A stretch of 64,000 nt of DNA from NCBI RefSeq assembly GCF_021341665.1, contig NZ_JAJTTH010000012.1, positions 156,206 through 220,205 on the forward strand. Direction: 5' to 3'. How positions within the stretch are numbered: position 1 is the stretch's first letter; the number at the start of each line of letters is the position of its first letter. Below, piece after piece: positions 63,820-64,000 of the stretch. Made by a program: the position numbers and the translations under genes. Below the pieces are notes generated by a model that did not search any database, was not told the DNA's origin, and saw only the letters and a list, made by a program, of their open reading frames with translations. Source of the DNA: Pseudomonas sp. Au-Pse12. Its GTDB lineage: Bacteria; Pseudomonadota; Gammaproteobacteria; Pseudomonadales; Pseudomonadaceae.

Positions 63820-64000
63820 CCACTTCCGGCGCAGTCGAAACGGAAAACTCCTTGAGATTCAATGAGTTACACGATTTTCGACGGCGGTTACGCTTCAGTT
63901 CATCGAAGCCAGGAGCAGTTGGTAAGGCAGTGAGTATTCGCCTTATTAACGATTCGATCCTCTCGGTCGAAAGCGGTTAAAAAGAGGTGTTGACAGCAGT
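63820..64000 (+). promoter_or_regulatory. rRNA operon leader and second promoter -35 (truncated by window end)
   Basis: No coding frame is credible here. A consensus TTGACA (63990-63995), preceded by GGTG as in the first promoter (GGTGTTGAC in both), begins a second tandem promoter whose -10 lies outside the window. Tandem promoters after tyrZ precede the 16S rRNA gene in PAO1. Confidence 0.65.

Overview
The window is chromosomal core DNA of a Pseudomonas, most likely of the P. fluorescens group (P. protegens / P. chlororaphis / P. fluorescens). The reasons are high-GC coding, the characteristic Pseudomonas proteins (Vfr, RmcA-like sensor, AmgK/MurU, TyrZ-type TyrRS), fluorescens-type REP sequences, and a gene order that follows, from memory, the P. 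aeruginosa PAO1 block PA0575 to PA0668 almost gene for gene. No tools were used. Function calls rest on recognisable protein families and motifs, and comparisons with PAO1 are from general knowledge.

Layout. 1-3.1 kb: an Lrp/AsnC regulator divergent from a membrane PQQ dehydrogenase. 3.2-7.1 kb: tRNA-Ile2(CAT) and a 1247-aa RmcA-type c-di-GMP protein. 7.2-11.8 kb: the macromolecular synthesis genes rpoD, dnaG and rpsU, lacking the usual yqeY. 12-15.8 kb: tsaD, plsY, folB-folK, cca. 15.9-20.8 kb: the stationary-phase set prkA(yeaG)-yeaH-spoVR. 21-28.8 kb: a tightly coupled minus-strand chain lptD-surA-pdxA-rsmA-apaG-apaH, followed by glpE. 28.9-31.4 kb: amgK-murU-djlA. 31.4-32.4 kb: a DUF3530 protein. 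32.5-40.2 kb: the agtSR two-component system and agtABCD ABC transporter (GABA/5-aminovalerate in PAO1).

40.3-45.8 kb is the one clear accessory block: a PAS-sigma54 activator, an iron-dependent alcohol dehydrogenase behind a good -24/-12 promoter, an SLC23/NCS2-like permease, and a second, highly similar iron alcohol dehydrogenase. It sits between agtD and rpe, which are adjacent in PAO1, and has no assigned substrate. It is the best candidate for an uncharacterised catabolic system.

45.9-51.5 kb: rpe-gph-trpE and trpG-trpD-trpC. A Trp-codon-rich reading frame at the 3' end of gph looks like the trp attenuation leader. 51.5-59.8 kb: an LplA-like ligase, vfr, an OsmC protein, coq7, a HIT protein, an SDR, a DUF805 protein, a nitronate monooxygenase-like protein, hemJ, argC and erpA. 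59.8-64 kb: anmK, a LysM/M23 endopeptidase, tyrS and the promoter region of an rRNA operon whose 16S gene lies just outside the window.

How the genes connect. AnmK, AmgK and MurU belong to one peptidoglycan-recycling route. LptD, SurA and the M23 peptidase serve envelope assembly. AgtS and the RmcA-like protein both join a periplasmic solute-binding domain to cytoplasmic PAS domains. The regulatory DNA is rich in structure: a perfect 18-bp palindrome before agtA, a terminator whose 3' arm carries the cca ribosome-binding site, a tRNA promoter that contains the rmcA stop codon, and an 11-bp-arm dyad across the rRNA P1 promoter.
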